Part shown: positions 9,901-19,782 of the stretch, in pieces | How positions within the stretch are numbered: position 1 is the stretch's first letter | Layout of the letters: every line of letters begins with the position of its first letter | IMG/VR virus record: IMGVR_UViG_3300021425_000116 | Location: 1-30,748 of that record | Reading direction: 5' to 3' (one strand) | Origin: a virus | Length of the DNA: 30,748 nucleotides | Translations under genes and position numbers: made by a program | The notes under the pieces: model-generated | Seen by the model: the letters and a program-made list of their open reading frames with translations, nothing else | Told to the model about the DNA's origin: nothing | Databases searched by the model: none

Positions 9901-12400
9901 TATCTTTCATCGTATATGTCTTATTAGATACGTCGAAAATCTTAATAGGATTCACGCCTTTGACACTCAAGGCATTACCGGGTACTGAAATGCGGCTAAT
10001 TGGATACAGGTTTTTCAGCAATGGTCTTGAAGGTGTTTCAGACTCAGCGCCTTTAAAGATACTGATGTCTCCATATTCGTCAATAACTACGTTATCGATC
10101 CTAGAAAGATAGTATTCTTGCTTACTGATAATTTGATGATCAGTAGCAATGGGGATATTTGTTCTTTCAACAGACACCGGAGGGTTCAAACTCACAACCT
10201 GAGCACCTGTAGAAGAAATAGAATATGCAACAGTAGGTGCAGCGTAGGGTCGGAAGTCTAAACAGTTTCTGAGATCATATAACGTACCATCTCTCGATTC
10301 AAATACTCTCAAAAGGTTCGTGCTAGTTCCGCTATAACTATTAACGCTTAGATATCCACTTCCGCTTACTGAGCTTCGACTCAAGACCTTGACTTTAATT
10401 CGAATACTTGTACCGTCAGTAAGCGTTTCGCCAATCTTCAGTCTAAGGAAAGATAAATCATAAAAATGATCTTTCTGATTATTTACAAGAACAAACTTAC
10501 CCGTGATATCTACTTCTGGGCCTGATGTCGGAATTTCGAAAACTTCAAGTAACTTGATAGCATTCGGTAAGCCAATCTTTGCAATGTTTCCAGTTTCTTC
10601 ATATGTGGAACGAACAAATACATCTAGCTCAGTAAGGGTATCTTGAGATACGCCATTGATTCTCTCATCATAATAAACATACCCAGGCGATCCAGGCGAT
10701 CCAACAGGCTCAGTTAAGTTAACTTCAATTTGAGTACCGTCTGGAACTACGTTTGTTTCTACTGAAGAAATAGGAGCGATGGTTGAGTTGTTTGCAACAG
10801 CAACAATGTTAGATGCAAGAGGAAATCTACCCTGAACCGCATCTGGATTAATTAGAATTTGCGTTGCAGTTGTATCAACACGAAGTCTTCTGCGAACCAC
10901 AAAGGACGCCTCTTGAACACTCTTAAGACTGTCCTTACCTAGATCAAAGATTCGTCCACCTTCGTTCAATCCATAAAGTGTTCCCGCTGGATCTGCTCCG
11001 ATAGATGTAAGTGGAGTATTCTGAAAGAAAGTTGGTGATGTATTTTCATAGCCAGCTAACTTTTGTACGTTATAGACATACAGTCTACCTGGTGAAAGAG
11101 AAGCAACTGACGCTGAACCAATAATCGTAGTATTACCAGTATCGCTAACAGGAGCATTAATTGTGAGACTGTATTCTGTGCCGTCTAGCTCAAATTGATC
11201 GATAACATCAGCAGTGTCTTGATATGCATATGTAAAATATTGACCATAGGAAAGACCAGTAGATTGAGCATCTTTAATCTGGGTGGATGTTGTGCCCTCA
11301 ATCGGAAGTCTTTTTGCTGCGATGTTACGAATCTCACGACCGAATACATACGCTTTACCAGGCTCTACAACAGCAGATACATCACCCGCATCGTTTTCTT
11401 CAACTCTTACCTTAAGACCACTGACTACGTAGTTACCAGATTCTTCATATGTTCGTCGAGCGAGTTCTGTACCAATACTATTGAATTCTGTCAAGTCACG
11501 AATTCGAACAGCTTCTCCATTCTTGTATCGAATAAGAGCAAAGAAATCATCAGGCTCTTCGTCACTAGCAATCGCAGTAAGCTGTGGTACTAACTGAAGA
11601 CGATCTGCGCCCGGCGCATTTTCGTTGTTAAATCCACTCGCATTGTCTAAGAGAGATGCGTCTTGATTCGAGTTAACAAGATTTTCCTTAACAACAAATC
11701 CAACTGAAACATTGTTGGGCTGAATCGCCAAAGGAGATCCATCGACTACAACTGTGCCGTTGTTGGGATCTGGTAAGTACTTAGATACGACTACAAACTG
11801 AGCATCTACGAATATGAAGTGACCACGCTGATAGATCACACCTTCTTCGCAAGACACACCAAACGAACTTCCAGCGTGATCCGCAACATTAGCAACTGTA
11901 ACACTAACATTGCTTACAGGAACCTGAGTTGTTGCATTAATAATCTGGAGGGCTTCGCCTTGTTGGAATTCTTTGTCTTCTGGATTTGTGCCAGTGTTAA
12001 GATATTTGATAAAGAAAGTTTTAAGATCTGGGGCTTGCGTTTCAAAACCATTTGCCGTAGATACAATTTCTGCTCTAAGACCTGAACTACTTCCTTCGAT
12101 AATATATGTTGTAGTATCGCTGGGATTAAAAATAGAAGGATCAGTAAATGTTCTGTTATCCGACAACTTGACATACTTAATATCATCACGAGCGGTTAAG
12201 TTAACACCGGTAATGATAGTACCTTCTTTATAGATGTTTGATCCAAATCGCTCAACCTGATTCTGAAGGATTGATTGCAGTTGAGTCAGTTCTCTAGCTT
12301 GCACTGCACGTGCAGGACGGAACAGAATTCTATTAAACTGCTTATCCTCGTCGTAATCGTCGTAGTATGGATCTACGTTTAAGTCGGTATTAATTCCCAT
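6992..12400 (-). CDS. Giant DUF4815-type virion structural protein
   Basis: This 1802-residue protein opens with MGINTDLNVDPYYDDYDED and then FNRILFRPARAVQARELTQ...ILQNQVERFG. This is the hallmark N-terminus of the DUF4815 family of phage baseplate/tail proteins, which I recognise with good confidence. Further features typical of the long marine T4-like versions are GLRPGARHYFFFEG near residue 1070 and DPIAQTFAI followed by LDLFFKSKS and EVVNGYPSQKVLPF at about 1225-1290. It occupies the place of T4 genes 9-10, just after gp8, so it may link baseplate wedges to fibres; this is inferred from position. The start is 14 nt after the gp8-like stop, with AAAGG upstream. A CATAAATA motif at 12534-12541 could be an internal late promoter, but its leader would be long. 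Confidence 0.85.
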   Translation of the reverse strand: MGINTDLNVDPYYDDYDEDKQFNRILFRPARAVQARELTQLQSILQNQVERFGSNIYKEGTIITGVNLTARDDIKYVKLSDNRTFTDPSIFNPSDTTTYIIEGSSSGLRAEIVSTANGFETQAPDLKTFFIKYLNTGTNPEDKEFQQGEALQIINATTQVPVSNVSVTVANVADHAGSSFGVSCEEGVIYQRGHFIFVDAQFVVVSKYLPDPNNGTVVVDGSPLAIQPNNVSVGFVVKENLVNSNQDASLLDNASGFNNENAPGADRLQLVPQLTAIASDEEPDDFFALIRYKNGEAVRIRDLTEFNSIGTELARRTYEESGNYVVSGLKVRVEENDAGDVSAVVEPGKAYVFGREIRNIAAKRLPIEGTTSTQIKDAQSTGLSYGQYFTYAYQDTADVIDQFELDGTEYSLTINAPVSDTGNTTIIGSASVASLSPGRLYVYNVQKLAGYENTSPTFFQNTPLTSIGADPAGTLYGLNEGGRIFDLGKDSLKSVQEASFVVRRRLRVDTTATQILINPDAVQGRFPLASNIVAVANNSTIAPISSVETNVVPDGTQIEVNLTEPVGSPGSPGYVYYDERINGVSQDTLTELDVFVRSTYEETGNIAKIGLPNAIKLLEVFEIPTSGPEVDITGKFVLVNNQKDHFYDLSFLRLKIGETLTDGTSIRIKVKVLSRSSVSGSGYLSVNSYSGTSTNLLRVFESRDGTLYDLRNCLDFRPYAAPTVAYSISSTGAQVVSLNPPVSVERTNIPIATDHQIISKQEYYLSRIDNVVIDEYGDISIFKGAESETPSRPLLKNLYPISRISVPGNALSVKGVNPIKIFDVSNKTYTMKDIDAINKKIDRLVTTVSLSLLELKSKDVFIPDAQGLDRFKTGILVDACRDLTVANIIDPEFRCAVDKTRTVITPSVIQYPIDMIVSSDEAGVGFQSYDDIASISNTGTQVVLFDQQYATQFRNCVTNFYNYQGKTSLFPAFDVGYDVTQAPAVNIEIDLDSVITDLVDNIQEFIPLTRERLIDTETTFSGVRRNRTVTQTSTFEVLGLTAESVIDTQSVGNFITDFTMTPFVASREVGIAITGLRPGARHYFFFEGQDVNQYIYPGALIDTGIDDQDSTVEGRNVVKGTTTYLNNGVETTSGLAGTPVFADSTGTLLAVFEIPAETFYVGENTLEIADVDSYDSLQAAKTSSSRATYRAYNFDVEKTELNATTRTVDFDVDREIIERSIQRPAPTDPIAQTFAIRASQANGATTVYVSELDLFFKSKSATTGITVEIREVVNGYPSQKVLPFGRKYLKAADVNVSDDSATATTIRFSNPIKMNVEKEYCFVVIPDGNSPDYLIWTAKVGGTDEIQKAPITNDWGDGVLFTSTNDSAWKSYQDEDIKFQLRRYDFQSTGSSYINLVPNNPEFLTLTTPIGAFQADELVYVVKTNQYSATVTQGSQSITIGQSTEFIAKGYVSITDGTNTHIARIVRVFEETVGLNTNTTLTIDKPWPYSGTTGATAKVAVGGRVSYYNSTRPNRLHLKDSSAIQDARFEATDVITGLVSGATATIGTIDNRDISYIQPQILIDNTIKSSSNLVLYDIITENNVDSIVIDRDIDDASNTYLLNNLRTINSKSNIAEGSVKDDFIIRAELTNNGFSATTPLVDTDLSMINAYEYFISPAEENTSKYISREVILEEGFEAEGLKVLLSAYRPAGTFVDVYARFVYPTNADQQSEWYQLENQTPGLFSNSSNTKDYRDFEYLLNETTNPNDAGDANWPYAYSSFQIKLVMRQMTDQELEDNEQSTVVRGAALFPHIYDYRAIAVV

Positions 12401-12414
12401 TTAATCCACTGCCT

Positions 12415-14496
12415 TTAAAAGTCGAATACAAATTTAATTTTTTCCAATCGATCTTCTGATCTGTCTATAGGAGAAAAGTCGATAAAATGCAACAAGTCTC
12501 CGCTATATGGAACGTAATCAGAATCAGTAATACTATTTATGGCATAGTCAATACCATCACCAGACTGACCAATATCTTCAATATATCGAATAGTTCCGTT
12601 GTTTGTTGTCGCTGGATCAGTCGAAAACTTAGCCGAGAAGTCTCCAACATTATTCGTAATGAACATAACTGTTTTTTCGTAATCCGGATTTTGTACAGTA
12701 GCACCTGTACTATCTATAATAAATTCCTGAGTATCGTAATATATCTCATGCACCTGACCTAAGACTGTCTCGACAATTTCTGATCCATCATATACATCTT
12801 GCTTGATATAGTAATCCTCAAATACTTTATTCGAAAGTGCCTGGCCAGCAAATGTAATCTTTGTGCGATTGTCAAATTGCTCTGGAAAAGTTTCGCTAAG
12901 AAAAGCAGGATTCTTAACAAGACCAACTTGACTATAAGAGTTCGTACCGGGTATGAAAGGAGACGCACCACTGAACGTTGTTGCAACGCTCAACTGACTC
13001 ATAGCGAGTTCTTTTACAGGATCACTACCATGTCCGCCAGTTGGAGAGACGATGCAGCGTAACGTTGTTTGTGTATAACCTGCTGGAGGATTATTTTCAT
13101 TTGGTGCAATTGGTGCCGGAAACAAAACTTTCGCTGTTGCAAATTTATAATCAGATCCACCATCTACGATTGTAACATCATCGATATTTCCAAAAGAGTC
13201 TAAAACTGCGAATGCACGACAACGATTTCCGGTACTACGACTCACTTCCACTTTGGGAACAATAGAATAATTCTTAGTTGAACTCAAGTCAAAATCGAGT
13301 GTCGATAAATCGCTAATTGCGGATAGACTTTCATTTTGAAGTTCCAACTCTAATGTTGCGGTGCCGCCTGCATCATAGGCCGTACTGCTAGTGATATCAT
13401 ATAGAATTCCATCAAGCGGAGTATAAAAATACATATCTTTGTATGCATCATCAGCAACGAATCGATCCCCAGCAGATGTCGGATAGCTTACTCTTAATTT
13501 TTTAGTGGGTAAGCTGGTATCGATAATTTCAGTAATACGAACACCTGTTGCTCCGTCTTCGTCAACATGGGTGAATGGAGCAAATTTTGTAAATACGTTT
13601 TGCTCAGTTGTCACAACTTTAATATCGGAAATACTTTCTCTGGCAGCATCGATTACATCGAGATCGCCTGGGAAGTTAAAGGGAAGAAGATCAGAAGTTC
13701 CGTAAATAATGTATTCCGCTGGTGATACTTCAAACATAAATTTCCAGACGTAGCCGTCATCTAGAGTAATCTGAAAATCATTTGTTCGAAGAGTGTTATC
13801 GTCAACGTTTGAAACGGACGGAACACTTTGAGAAGTAGCACCTAGATTGTTTCGAATGCACTTATATACTTTATAAGAAGACTGATTCAATTCTGCTGTC
13901 GAAGATCCATCGCCCAGTACGGTTGCAAACATATCAAGTGTTGCTACATCTTGCGTGTCATCAAACTGATCGTAAACTTTTCCTTGCTCCCACAAAGAGT
14001 TCTTAAACATGTATCTCACTTCAGTTTCAGAGACTTTGTTTCCGAAGATAACCTTTCGCTTAAAGTTACGACTTGAAAACTGAGTATTCGTAATTTCTGT
14101 TTCACCGTTGATTACTGAACCAAAAACATAATACGTGCTAGGTCGATCAGTATCAGCTTTAACAAAGTTTAATTCAGCACCTTGAGGAATATCAAAGAGA
14201 GGATTGAACACAGTTAGATTGTCAGCAGTCAAACGAATCGTTGTAGCGTCTACGAATTCTAAAATTTTAATATCAGAAGATAGGGGAATTGATGCGCCAA
14301 AGTTTACGAAGTCTCCCTTCGCTAGACCTGTCGCATTAGTAAGCTGAATCTGTCCATATGACGGATCTGATGTATCAGTCACAGCATCGGCATCAAAAAG
14401 CTGAGAAGTTTTTCTAGAAATGACACCAGAGTCAAAGGAATCGAATAGCTCCTTTGTTGTCTCAGCTTTGAAATTTTCTGTTATAATCTTTGCCAT
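12415..14496 (-). CDS. gp8: gp8-like baseplate wedge protein
   Basis: The 693-residue product carries the gp8-type core STYYVFGSVING, then FSSRNFKRKVIFGNKVSE.EVRYMF and VYDQFDD (residues about 115-180). Next come SSYKVYKCIRNN and DDGYVWKFMFEVSPAEYIIYG (about 205-265). In T4, gp8 forms a dimer in each baseplate wedge arm and contacts gp6, gp7 and gp10. T4 gp8 has 334 residues, so this version is about twice as long, with extra beta-rich sequence towards the C-terminus, as in other marine T4-like phages. It starts four bases after the gp7-like stop. Identification rests on remembered motifs and on the order gp25-gp6-gp7-gp8. Confidence 0.85.
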   Translation of the reverse strand: MAKIITENFKAETTKELFDSFDSGVISRKTSQLFDADAVTDTSDPSYGQIQLTNATGLAKGDFVNFGASIPLSSDIKILEFVDATTIRLTADNLTVFNPLFDIPQGAELNFVKADTDRPSTYYVFGSVINGETEITNTQFSSRNFKRKVIFGNKVSETEVRYMFKNSLWEQGKVYDQFDDTQDVATLDMFATVLGDGSSTAELNQSSYKVYKCIRNNLGATSQSVPSVSNVDDNTLRTNDFQITLDDGYVWKFMFEVSPAEYIIYGTSDLLPFNFPGDLDVIDAARESISDIKVVTTEQNVFTKFAPFTHVDEDGATGVRITEIIDTSLPTKKLRVSYPTSAGDRFVADDAYKDMYFYTPLDGILYDITSSTAYDAGGTATLELELQNESLSAISDLSTLDFDLSSTKNYSIVPKVEVSRSTGNRCRAFAVLDSFGNIDDVTIVDGGSDYKFATAKVLFPAPIAPNENNPPAGYTQTTLRCIVSPTGGHGSDPVKELAMSQLSVATTFSGASPFIPGTNSYSQVGLVKNPAFLSETFPEQFDNRTKITFAGQALSNKVFEDYYIKQDVYDGSEIVETVLGQVHEIYYDTQEFIIDSTGATVQNPDYEKTVMFITNNVGDFSAKFSTDPATTNNGTIRYIEDIGQSGDGIDYAINSITDSDYVPYSGDLLHFIDFSPIDRSEDRLEKIKFVFDF

Positions 14497-14500
14497 TTGT

Positions 14501-17500
14501 TTACTCTTCTATCGTAATTTCAGAATCTAGTGTCAATATTGTAGCGACTAAGTTACTTCCCGCAGGTGCTGTAGTAGCAGTACTGATTAGTACAGTCGAT
14601 GGGTCTACGATATATGTACCATTTTCGTTAGGACTTTGAGTGCTTGGATCAGTAATATAGTCAGCGTTACTAATATCAAACACTTGCATCTCGACATCCA
14701 AATCGGTTGGTGTACTATTGCTACTATTTATCAAAGGAGAAGAGAACTGCTTTGTTCCAGCAACTCCAACTGTGTCCTTAATTAACTTTTCAAAGGAACC
14801 CGGTGGCACCCGACTCGAAATGTCGTAAGAGTATTCCTGATAGTAAAAGTTATCATGAATCGCTCTCGTGCTTTCACTAAGAAAAGAACTCTTTGTCTTC
14901 CAAGAGCCTGCGCCCTTTCCATTTTGATTCACTCTGAGACTTGAAAGCGCAAGCGGGTTAGAGTTATTAGTATCTTTGACACCATACAATGTAACGACTT
15001 CATTGTCTTCGTAGCGGAAGCCCGTGTTTGTAATGGAGATCTCTTCAATCTGTCCCTGCTCGAATCTTGCTTGGCCTTCTATAAATGCGTTACCCCCGAG
15101 TGCATTTGATTCCAAATCTCGCTGTAGTGTCAGAACATCATAGGTGCGATTAAAAATTTGAATCTGAAGTGTTGGATCAAAGTCAAAGAAACTTGTTTGC
15201 TTAAAGTAGAAGCGATTCTCTTCTCGACGAATATACTTTGCTCTTGCTGTGTACGGAATCAACTGAGGAGTTGCAATTGTAACGCTTGCGCCTTCTGCTT
15301 CTTCAGCAAAGGCTTCTTCGACAGTAATCACTGTTCCCGTATTAGACACAACAGTGTACTGTCCGTCATTCAATCCAGATCCAGAAATCGTGATCAAATT
15401 TGCAAAAGTTCCAAGGTTTCCGGTCGATGCTGTAATCGTACTACCGGAGAAAGCAAGATTCGATGAGGTCAATGTCAACGCCGCATCATATTTTAAATCT
15501 TCAATTGTTCTCTCTTGAGTAATTTCATCGCCCACATTCAATAAGAAGTCGATGATATCAAACTCAATAATTAAATCTTTCTTATCAAAGTTAAAGAGTT
15601 CATTTTGACGAACAACACCCTTGACATCGTTTTGATAATCGAATCCATTACTACGAACAAAAATTTGTTCAACTTCACCAATCTTAAGATCAACAACTTC
15701 AAATGCATCCGCAAGCGTAGTATTAATGTTTTCTTGTCCTGGGCCGGACATTCCGTAATCCACTCCACCATCAGAGACGATTAGTATTTGAGCACCAGCA
15801 GATTCGTTTGTGAATGTTCCAGTAATCGTAATTGTATTTGCTTGTCCGCCTCCACCAGCGGCTATTGTAAACGTACCGTCATTGGACGCTGATCCCGTAA
15901 TCTCAATTGTGGAGCCTGCAGTAAATGCTGATAGATCTGTCGAACCAGAAGTAATTACTGATCCAGAAAAAGATAGATCATTCGTATCCACAAAGCTTGA
16001 TAAAGTCGTATTAACATAATCGTCGATAATATCTGTGATCAAAGTGACTTCTTCAATTTCGCTAACTGATACATCAAACTGCGCTGATGCATTCTTAGCG
16101 GCGATACGAGTAACTTCAATATCGGGGATTACTACGTTATCCGCTGGATCTTTTGCTATATTCGTAAACTGGACTTTAACCTTTCCGTTATCGGGAAGCT
16201 CTGGAAACTCAGTTCCCGCTTGAAAGAAGATTAACTTTTCTTCATCATTCGTATCAATAATAGTTCCTGATCCAGTAATTCGAGATAGAAACTTATCTGT
16301 CTTAGCGACAGTACCATCTCCGAGATACGTTGTCAACACGCTAATTGTTTTCTCAATATTAAAGACATTTGCACTTGCAACATCTACTACAAGCGCATTG
16401 AACGCATCAAAGTCAGAAGGAGACACATTCGTAATATCAACGGAGTCTCCAACTTGGAGATTATGAGGCGAGTTTGTCGTAATCGTAACTTCCGAAAACG
16501 TTTGACTCGGAGTATCAAATGTTGCAGGATCTCCCACAATATCATTAATTGTAACAGTCGTAGATGCTGTATCAGCGTAGTACGCTATGATACACTTCAG
16601 TTTACTTGTTACGAGCGGCTCACCTGAATCAGCTATACCGTTATTGTTGATATCTTGGAATACTGTTGATCCCGCATCCGTGAGATCTATAGCTACGCCC
16701 GCTAGGGCGTCCGCCAAACTGGTGGCGAGTTTAATCTCGTTATCACTGACTCGAATTAAATAGAAAATATCATTCTCATTGAGTCCCGTTACGCCGGTAT
16801 TACCTGATCCAATTTCGTATCGAAGAGGAGCGCCTGATGTTAGTCCATGAGACTCAATTGTAATAATGTCTGTTCCAGTATCTACGTCTCCCGCTACAAA
16901 CGTTAGGACAGGCGCAGTCAATGGAATTGTGTCGGGATCAATAGGTTCGATCACAACATCAGTCGCTTCAATCGTGTCGTAGAGTCTTACGTCTACAGAC
17001 TGAGTTTGCTCCAGTACAACAACTTGATCGCTGATGAGAATATTATTGACAAGATTATTCGGTGGTGTATAGATAGCGGGATCATACGAAAATCCTGTAT
17101 ACTCAGAATTTGTAGGATCGAGATTCGGAGATAACGGGTTGTACCATTCTCCGTAAATAAATCCAAATCCAGAGTTCTCCAATTCAAACTCAATACGTCC
17201 GCTAATGTCTTCCGCAACTTTTGTAACAAGAGCTGTAGCACCCAGGCCATCTCGATCTGAAATGAGCTTGACCTCTTTACCCACTTCTTGACCCGGTACT
17301 CGATTTCTACGCAAAACCGTTGTAGCAGAAATTGATCCAGAAAACAACTTTCCTGTAATTAAAAATTCTTCATTTTGCCGACGTACATTAAACGTATCGT
17401 CTGGACTAAAGTTCCCGTCTGTATTGGATACGTAGAGAATCGGAATGAGCGGACCGTTCAGACGAATGAATATAACTTCATCGACGAATGCTCGTGCACC

Positions 17501-17983
17501 GGATACTGTTCCTGTAATAACGTCTTGCTTACGAATCGGATAGTCTTCGTAAGACATCACGGGTCTCATCTCAAGATAGTCTACACCACTCCAGATAGAG
17601 TTAGACGCTCGAAGTATCGACGTACTGGGATAAAAGATTTCAATCTCTTCGTTAAAGACCATACGAAAGAGAAGACGTAAACTTTCGTCCGTTCCCTTTC
17701 GACGATAAAGATCTGTAATATGCTTGACAAGAAAACGAACATCAACATTATTCTCAGCCCGCTTTGTGGGAAAGTCTTTTAAATACTTTTCCTTAAAGAA
17801 TATCAGATACTTTTCAAAGGTCGTATCGATATCATCTATCGCTGAAAGATCTCGTGTATTACGAGAGTCGAGCCATTGATAATAGACAGACAAAAGCTCA
17901 GCAAACGCTGGACCTTCTTCTCTTACAAAGCTAGGTAGCTGAGTATAGATGTCTGTATGAATGTTGTCTCTTATTTCTAACAT
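14501..17983 (-). CDS. gp7-like baseplate wedge protein
   Basis: This 1160-residue protein lies between gp6 and gp8, where T4 has gp7 (1032 residues). The N-terminal 130 residues (LPSFVREEGPAFAELLSVYY, then LIFFKEKYLKDFP, then RRKGTDESLRLLFRMVFNEE) form a helical domain seen in baseplate proteins of marine T4-like phages. The rest is a string of beta modules: an 'ESHGLTSGAPL' type near 375-385, a DINNNGIADSGE calcium-loop-like motif near 441-453, an 'SPHNLQVGDSVDI' module near 500, and two FSGSxIT modules (about 669-738 and 842-904). It starts by TAATG overlap with gp6. In T4, gp7 spans the wedge periphery. Assignment to gp7 is by synteny and size rather than clear sequence identity. Confidence 0.75.
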   Translation of the reverse strand: MLEIRDNIHTDIYTQLPSFVREEGPAFAELLSVYYQWLDSRNTRDLSAIDDIDTTFEKYLIFFKEKYLKDFPTKRAENNVDVRFLVKHITDLYRRKGTDESLRLLFRMVFNEEIEIFYPSTSILRASNSIWSGVDYLEMRPVMSYEDYPIRKQDVITGTVSGARAFVDEVIFIRLNGPLIPILYVSNTDGNFSPDDTFNVRRQNEEFLITGKLFSGSISATTVLRRNRVPGQEVGKEVKLISDRDGLGATALVTKVAEDISGRIEFELENSGFGFIYGEWYNPLSPNLDPTNSEYTGFSYDPAIYTPPNNLVNNILISDQVVVLEQTQSVDVRLYDTIEATDVVIEPIDPDTIPLTAPVLTFVAGDVDTGTDIITIESHGLTSGAPLRYEIGSGNTGVTGLNENDIFYLIRVSDNEIKLATSLADALAGVAIDLTDAGSTVFQDINNNGIADSGEPLVTSKLKCIIAYYADTASTTVTINDIVGDPATFDTPSQTFSEVTITTNSPHNLQVGDSVDITNVSPSDFDAFNALVVDVASANVFNIEKTISVLTTYLGDGTVAKTDKFLSRITGSGTIIDTNDEEKLIFFQAGTEFPELPDNGKVKVQFTNIAKDPADNVVIPDIEVTRIAAKNASAQFDVSVSEIEEVTLITDIIDDYVNTTLSSFVDTNDLSFSGSVITSGSTDLSAFTAGSTIEITGSASNDGTFTIAAGGGGQANTITITGTFTNESAGAQILIVSDGGVDYGMSGPGQENINTTLADAFEVVDLKIGEVEQIFVRSNGFDYQNDVKGVVRQNELFNFDKKDLIIEFDIIDFLLNVGDEITQERTIEDLKYDAALTLTSSNLAFSGSTITASTGNLGTFANLITISGSGLNDGQYTVVSNTGTVITVEEAFAEEAEGASVTIATPQLIPYTARAKYIRREENRFYFKQTSFFDFDPTLQIQIFNRTYDVLTLQRDLESNALGGNAFIEGQARFEQGQIEEISITNTGFRYEDNEVVTLYGVKDTNNSNPLALSSLRVNQNGKGAGSWKTKSSFLSESTRAIHDNFYYQEYSYDISSRVPPGSFEKLIKDTVGVAGTKQFSSPLINSSNSTPTDLDVEMQVFDISNADYITDPSTQSPNENGTYIVDPSTVLISTATTAPAGSNLVATILTLDSEITIEE
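15270..15460 (-). repeat. FSGSTIT module, second copy in gp7-like protein
   Basis: About 64 codons, starting NLAFSGSTITASTGNLGTF and ending EEAEGASVTIAT. It aligns by eye with the copies at 15767-15979 and 2842-3045, but lacks two residues after the GTF turn. Confidence 0.6.
15767..15979 (-). repeat. FSGSVIT module, first copy in gp7-like protein
   Basis: About 71 codons, starting DLSFSGSVITSGSTDLSAF with a glycine-rich GGGG loop in the middle. It aligns by eye with 15270-15460 in the same gene and 2842-3045 in the tail fibre. Confidence 0.6.
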
Positions 17984-19779
17984 TACTCGGCTGCTGTGCT
18001 ATTTACAGTAATACGAATATCTTCATCTCGTATCGAAAGAATGCGATCCTTCGGTGCTGTAATATCCTTCTTCTTTGTATCCGCATAGAACTTAATAGCG
18101 TCTCCAGAAAGATCCTCTACAACAAAGTTAGAAAGCGCTACGTGTCCTGTTGTATAATCGATTGTGCCTATCTTTTGCTTCAGTGCTGTCGCACCCGCTG
18201 TCGCTGTCACAACAGCAATGATCTCTCCGCTTCCATTATCCTGTAGAGAAACAATTGATCCGTCCAATGTGAATGTAGTCGAAGTTAATGACGGAATGAA
18301 TTTTAGGAATCCTGTACTTTCACTATAAGGATAAGGCTCTACTAAAGGAGACACAAACGAGAAAGACGGATTTGTAATAACGTTAATTCTAGGAATATAT
18401 TCAATAATCGGACGTGACTTAATATCCGTACTCACAATCGACGGATCATAACTATCAAGATACGCTGTAATATTAGACTGACGTAACGTGATATTAAAGT
18501 CATTCAGATTTGCTTCCTGATACTCCAGAATACGAGATCGAATATCACTACGTATTTCACTCGCACTCTTGCTTGTCAGATTCGGATCATACGTAACACT
18601 CACATCCATATCGACGTACATGAACTTAGCCGCTACGAAAACAGGCTCAATTGTTAACGGAGTACGATTCGCTAGATAGTCTCTAAAGGCGGTCACTTCA
18701 AAATCAGAAGCGCCATCTCCACCTTGTACGTCTACAGAAATTACGACTTTACCATATCGAGGTGGATCTACTTCATCTCCTCCGTATACAGAAATCGCTT
18801 GAATATTTGGAAAACGTTGCTTCAGTAACACTTCATAGTCTTGCTTTGTAACAGCCCGCTCTTGGACTTGTAACGACTTAGGAGCGAACTTACGAATGGA
18901 CTCGATATCTTCCGCATACGCACCCCCACTACTCACTTCAGGCATTACAACACTCGAACTTGCTTCTCCAAGATTCGTAACAAGATTTACTTTACGTACA
19001 CCGTTTGCTTGCTCTCCACTTGTAATACGATAAGTCACTCGAATCACATTCGTCGCAACAGGTTGTTTTCCAAACGTATCCTCTCCAAACTGAAGACTAT
19101 ATTTTCCATCCGCTTCAGGCTGAATATAGAATACATTATCCGTTGCTGTTGTACCAAAGATATCCTTACGATAATTGTACACGTCTCCGATATCCGCCGA
19201 TGAGGCGGACGCATTTTCGTATATCTTAACTTCTACGCTACGAATATCCACAAACTCATTGGAAAGCGTTGTATTACTGATATCCAAAAACTCTGTAATC
19301 AGTCTTCCTTCGTATACGTCCATATCCTCAATGAGATATGTGTTCGTCGTACCCGCTAGTTTATTTCCAGTATAGACTTTATCCGTAATAAAGGTATACG
19401 TCTGATTTCCACAGCGACCCGCAAATGCGCATCCCTTGGGAATAGAAAGGAAATTCGCTGTAGCACTATTATCCGTAATTGTCAAGTTAATTCTTGCACG
19501 AGAAGATCGACGGGAGCGAGGAAGATAGTTCAATTCCTTTGCATGAGAAATCACACTATTACGCTGTTGTGCGCTATCAAGGAATCCTTCAGCAATCGCC
19601 ATGTTATAGTAGAACGTATTATAGTATCCGTTATAAGCAAGAATATCCAAAAGGACACTCATGTTCGATCCATCGAAATCATAATCTTTAAATCGATCCT
19701 GATTCTTGAGATAGTCCTTGAGAGATTCTTTTAGCTCTACAAAATCTAGATCCTGTACAGGCTGTAGCTTACTGGCCAT
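17983..19779 (-). CDS. gp6: gp6-like baseplate wedge protein
   Basis: This 598-residue protein starts MASKLQPVQDLDFVELKESL and continues FDGSNMSVLLDILAYNGYYN, MAIAEGFLDSAQQRNSVISH and AKELNYLPRSRRSSRA. That is the recognisable N-terminus of T4 gp6 / baseplate-J type wedge proteins. A C-terminal half with VTKQDYEVLLKQRFPNIQAI (about 315-335), followed by a long beta region, also fits. In T4, gp6 dimers form the inner ring joining the six wedges around the hub; T4 gp6 has 660 residues. The gene starts three bases after the stop of the 47-residue peptide and ends in a TAATG overlap with the gp7-like gene. Confidence 0.93.
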   Translation of the reverse strand: MASKLQPVQDLDFVELKESLKDYLKNQDRFKDYDFDGSNMSVLLDILAYNGYYNTFYYNMAIAEGFLDSAQQRNSVISHAKELNYLPRSRRSSRARINLTITDNSATANFLSIPKGCAFAGRCGNQTYTFITDKVYTGNKLAGTTNTYLIEDMDVYEGRLITEFLDISNTTLSNEFVDIRSVEVKIYENASASSADIGDVYNYRKDIFGTTATDNVFYIQPEADGKYSLQFGEDTFGKQPVATNVIRVTYRITSGEQANGVRKVNLVTNLGEASSSVVMPEVSSGGAYAEDIESIRKFAPKSLQVQERAVTKQDYEVLLKQRFPNIQAISVYGGDEVDPPRYGKVVISVDVQGGDGASDFEVTAFRDYLANRTPLTIEPVFVAAKFMYVDMDVSVTYDPNLTSKSASEIRSDIRSRILEYQEANLNDFNITLRQSNITAYLDSYDPSIVSTDIKSRPIIEYIPRINVITNPSFSFVSPLVEPYPYSESTGFLKFIPSLTSTTFTLDGSIVSLQDNGSGEIIAVVTATAGATALKQKIGTIDYTTGHVALSNFVVEDLSGDAIKFYADTKKKDITAPKDRILSIRDEDIRITVNSTAAE

Positions 19780-19782
19780 GTT

